64,000 bases of DNA, taken from Campylorhamphus procurvoides (taxonomy: Eukaryota > Chordata > Aves > Passeriformes > Dendrocolaptidae). The stretch lies in assembly GCA_013396655.1 (NCBI GenBank), contig WBMV01003263.1, forward strand, positions 794,063-858,062, written 5' to 3'. Positions 60,901 through 64,000 of this stretch are shown one piece after another. The first letter of the stretch is position 1. Every line of letters starts with the position of its first letter. The translations under genes were made by a program, and so were the position numbers. Under the pieces are notes generated by a model. That model made no database searches. It had not been told where the DNA came from and saw nothing but the letters and a program-made list of their open reading frames with translations.

Positions 60901-63900
60901 GTTGAAAACAAGATCCTTAATGGCAGGTGTTCATCAATTTATCATCAAACAAACTTGTTTCAGACATCAGGGTTTAATAATGTTACCAGCAATGGCAATA
61001 TCTGATGATAATGGTAGAATTGCTGTACGTCAACTAATTCTGCACCAAATATTTCTGGAAATATTCAAGTGTTCATTTGTGTGGCCACTGTGGGAAAGGC
61101 TGAGTGCATGCTTAAGTGGAAACTACCTATGGACCACCTTAGTATTGCATGAATTATTCAGACATTTGTGAACAATTACTTAGGGACCACTTCTGCATTA
61201 GTGAGCATTTGACTAAGCTTGGGGGAAGGGGAGAGAGCACTGAACACAAACACTGTTTGTACCACACTGATGTCCTTGCAGACATCCTCGCCTGATGCTG
61301 TTGGTGTGACCCCATAGGGTTAGGCCATACTGGGGGCCACAGGTGTGCACTGGAGCATTTTCCATTTGGTCACTGAGCAGTTTTTTGCATTTTGATGAAG
61401 TTGTTGTTCATCATTTGAGTTAAATCATTGGAGGGACAGGCTTTCAGCACTGAGGCTGTGGGCAGGTTCAGGAGATCCTGTATTGTCCAGGCAAATGCAG
61501 ACACCCCCCTCCAGCTCCTCTTTCTTTAAGAAGTTTAGGTACAGAGTTGCTCTTGAAGCTGAGCATATCCTCTAGTTACAGTTTGTATATGATTTTTTCC
61601 TAATCTCAGGAGAGTGTAACAGCAAATGACGCAGCGATTGATCCTCTGCTGCTCCTGTGTGTCCTGTGCCATTGATGCTGAAGTCCTTTTTATGATCTGA
61701 AGGATGAACACAGCCTGAAGTTTTGGAGAAGCTGTTATAAATGACATGGAGAGAGATGGGAGGCCATTACTGGAAAAACTAACTCTTCTTGCGATGAAAC
61801 TTAAATGCCCATTACAGCCCTCTAAACAACTTATAGCATAGCATGGCAGCAAGTTGTAAAGTCATTGGTGCAGGGAAAGTGTCAGAGCATAGTCATGTCC
61901 TTTAAATGCTAGCCTAAAACCAACATGAAGGTCTCTCAGTTTATAAGTGCCATCTGTGCAGAGTTTTTCTTACTTTTGGGAGTGCTGACTTGTGTTTTGT
62001 TGAATACCTCAGTGTGCCATGTAAGTTTGTTGGTCCTTGAGCATTGAAACACAGAAGAACAGATGGAAGTAAGTAGCAGTGTGTAGGAATACATGCTGTC
62101 CTTTCTGCATGGATTGATGTGCAACCCTTAAACTACTGGGCTAGACTGCAAAAAAATGGAAGGACATAAAAAGAATTAAATGCATTGAAAACTTTTTTTC
62201 TGCTGTATTTGAAATGTTGCAGTGTACAGGGCATTTATTGATCTGTTCAGTATAAATGTCCTAAGTAAGTACATTCAGTCAGTGAACAATGCTGTCAGTT
62301 TGCCATGGTGCTTCCAGGGAACCAGTATACCCTATTTACAGATTTGATTCTCTCTGCTGGCCTTTCAGGAACTTGGACAAGTATTCCTTACAAGTCACTC
62401 AGTGAGAGTCTGTAATTGCTCTGAAACACCCCTTAGTAACCATCCAAAGGCATTCTTCTCCAGATACCAGCTCTGTGAAAATACTTTTCTGTCAGAAGTC
62501 AGTATATGGGAATTCCAATAACAAAAATGCACGCTTTGAAATAACAAGAGCAAACTTCTTTTTGTATTTAACCAGCAATTAATTCCTAAAACACAGTAAA
62601 AGGCTAACCCCTGATGCAAATGAAATAGACTACCAGGCCTGTTAAAAAATTATTAGTATTGAGTAATTTCTGTACATGGAACTGAATAAACACTAAGCCT
62701 CAGGGAAATGGACTTTGAGAATGAAGAGAAACCTAGTTAATGAGTGTTCACTAATACAGACTTCTAAGTTAAAACAGTATTTCAGGTTTTCACATGCTGT
62801 ATGTGGAGGGAGAAAGTCCTAAACTAAAATTAGGAAGAGGAGTAGCCTTTGTGTTGTGACTAGTGGAAGGAAATAGATGTACATGATGTGACATTGCAAA
62901 CAACCTTGGAGTCTTGATTAATGGGAGCACCTACAGGAAAAGAAAAAGAGTGTTTGGCAGAACATTGTCAAAATCAATACCCCTTTGAAATGATTGTGTG
63001 TCTTGCTACGTTGCCTTGCTAGTTAAAGAGAAATGAATACATGGACGTACCCAAGCGTTTAGTCTAGGAACTTGATGTAATGCAATTAGAACTAGTAAAG
63101 GATCAATATATAACTTCTTTTCACTTGCAAGACCAAGTGGTAGTCTATTATGTCAAATTGTCATGGGAATCAATCATCCTTTCCCAATCCACCTTCAGCT
63201 CCTGTCAAACAAAAATCGGGCTTAAGTAAGTCCTTGTCAGGGAGTCAGGATGTCTAAAATCAAGGCCAAATATTTAATATATGTCAGTTATTTATTACTC
63301 AGCATAAATATGAACTGATTTGCTAGGGGATTCCACACCCATTTTGGACATAGTGATTAAAAAGACGGTTGGGACAGTCCCCTTAAATACTTCATCTCAT
63401 CTGGAGTTCAGAGACTTGCCAATGCCACTTGGTAATTTGTCTCTGCTTTGCCATGTGCTGTCAGACCTGTGGAGGGGAATTTCCCAGTGCTAGACTTCTG
63501 TCATTATGGCTTGGCTCTGTGGACACCAGCTGAGTCACAGGGCGATCTTCCATGTGCGTTTAAGGTCTCTGTTGCTGAAATAATCATTGTGCCTTCAGTT
63601 CAGCAAGTTAATTTTCCCTGGAGGATTGAAGTCCAGCTTGCGATAGCCCCATATGCAGTAAAGAGAGGGATTTGTTGCGACATTGGAAGACATCTGCAGG
63701 TTTAATTTCCTTTTTACTAGAATGCTTGTTACAGCACAAGGTAAAGAACACTCTAATAAAACTTACTGGTGAGTTTCATACCATAGTAGCTGTAGAAAAA
63801 GTAACATGGAAAGGTTTTTCTTAGCTGCTGGAGTGTATTATGAGAAAAATGTGAACACTCCCAACCGAAACTCTCTTTAAGAATTTGGAAGCTCCAGAGA

Positions 63901-64000
63901 GCTCAGCTGATGAAGCAGTTGTTCATCATTCCAAAACCCTGCACCCTTGCTTAAATTCTAATAATAGTTTTACATAACCTACTTTGTGCTTGTGTTTTTT
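51922..64000. other. Intron, no gene seen, right edge of window
   Basis: No supported gene, RNA gene or clear transposon is visible. A T-rich run occurs near 52588-52598 and an A/C-rich tract at 59671-59728. Bases 63465-63740 have slightly raised CpG, an open frame of about 85 codons, a pyrimidine-rich CTGTCAG upstream and AAG|GTAAAG downstream, but no recognisable protein. The window ends without an exon. Confidence 0.45.
59671..59728 (+). repeat. A/C-rich low-complexity tract
   Basis: Nearly all A and C, with repeated ACCCC, CAACC and AAAAC words and only five other bases. Similar to the tract at 30488-30537. No element adjoins it. Confidence 0.75.

Larger units (their letters stand above)
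4560..64000 (+). other. Probable first intron of ANKRD44, running off the window
   Basis: After the donor at 4560 I find no further coding exon to the end of the window. I looked specifically for a phase-0 exon opening with codons for PPLVQAIF and for later ankyrin (TPLH) exons, without success. A very long first intron fits what I recall of mammalian ANKRD44, which spans several hundred kilobases. The intron contains four CR1 pieces, possible MIR remnants, microsatellites and low-complexity tracts. A missed exon is possible because the search was by eye. Confidence 0.5.

Overview
This window is vertebrate nuclear DNA and almost certainly avian. Five fragments of the CR1 LINE family are present, several with the usual CR1 3' end (a GATCTTTAAG-type block followed by the terminal GATTCT-like motif). 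A short piece resembles a bird LTR. Most of the sequence is moderately AT-rich and CpG-poor, with one sharp CpG island at about 4.0-5.2 kb. There are no rRNA genes, credible tRNA genes, CRISPR arrays, operons or prokaryotic signals.

Layout. Bases 1-3856 read as the upstream flank of a gene: non-coding, with one CR1 tail at 505-737. A short LTR-like fragment (3857-3921) lies at the edge of the CpG island. The island (about 4010-5170) carries NRF1-like, PU.1/ETS-like and GC-box motifs, a GC-rich 5' leader with a CAC/CAG triplet repeat, and a 27-nt coding piece at 4533-4559 that reads MAVLKLADQ and stops exactly at a CAG|GTGGGC splice donor. From memory of the family, this matches the N-terminus of ANKRD44, an ankyrin-repeat regulatory subunit of protein phosphatase 6 (human begins MAVLKLTDQ). 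The paralogue ANKRD28 begins MAFLKLRDQ and fits less well. The remaining 59 kb then reads as the first intron of that gene. It holds CR1 and possible MIR remnants, microsatellites and a few isolated regulatory or cryptic-splice candidates. I found no second coding exon by eye.

The annotation is therefore sparse: one promoter, one tiny first coding exon and a long intron. Many long open frames exist, but none is supported as a gene. The longest are in the stop-poor CpG island, and those elsewhere are about the length chance predicts for six frames over 64 kb. I see no convincing new biological system. The points most worth checking are the overlapping upstream ORF and open in-frame leader of the first exon, the repeat-bearing leader, the G-rich tract just inside intron 1, an exact POU-dimer (MORE) palindrome in the intron, and small candidate cassette exons that would introduce stops.
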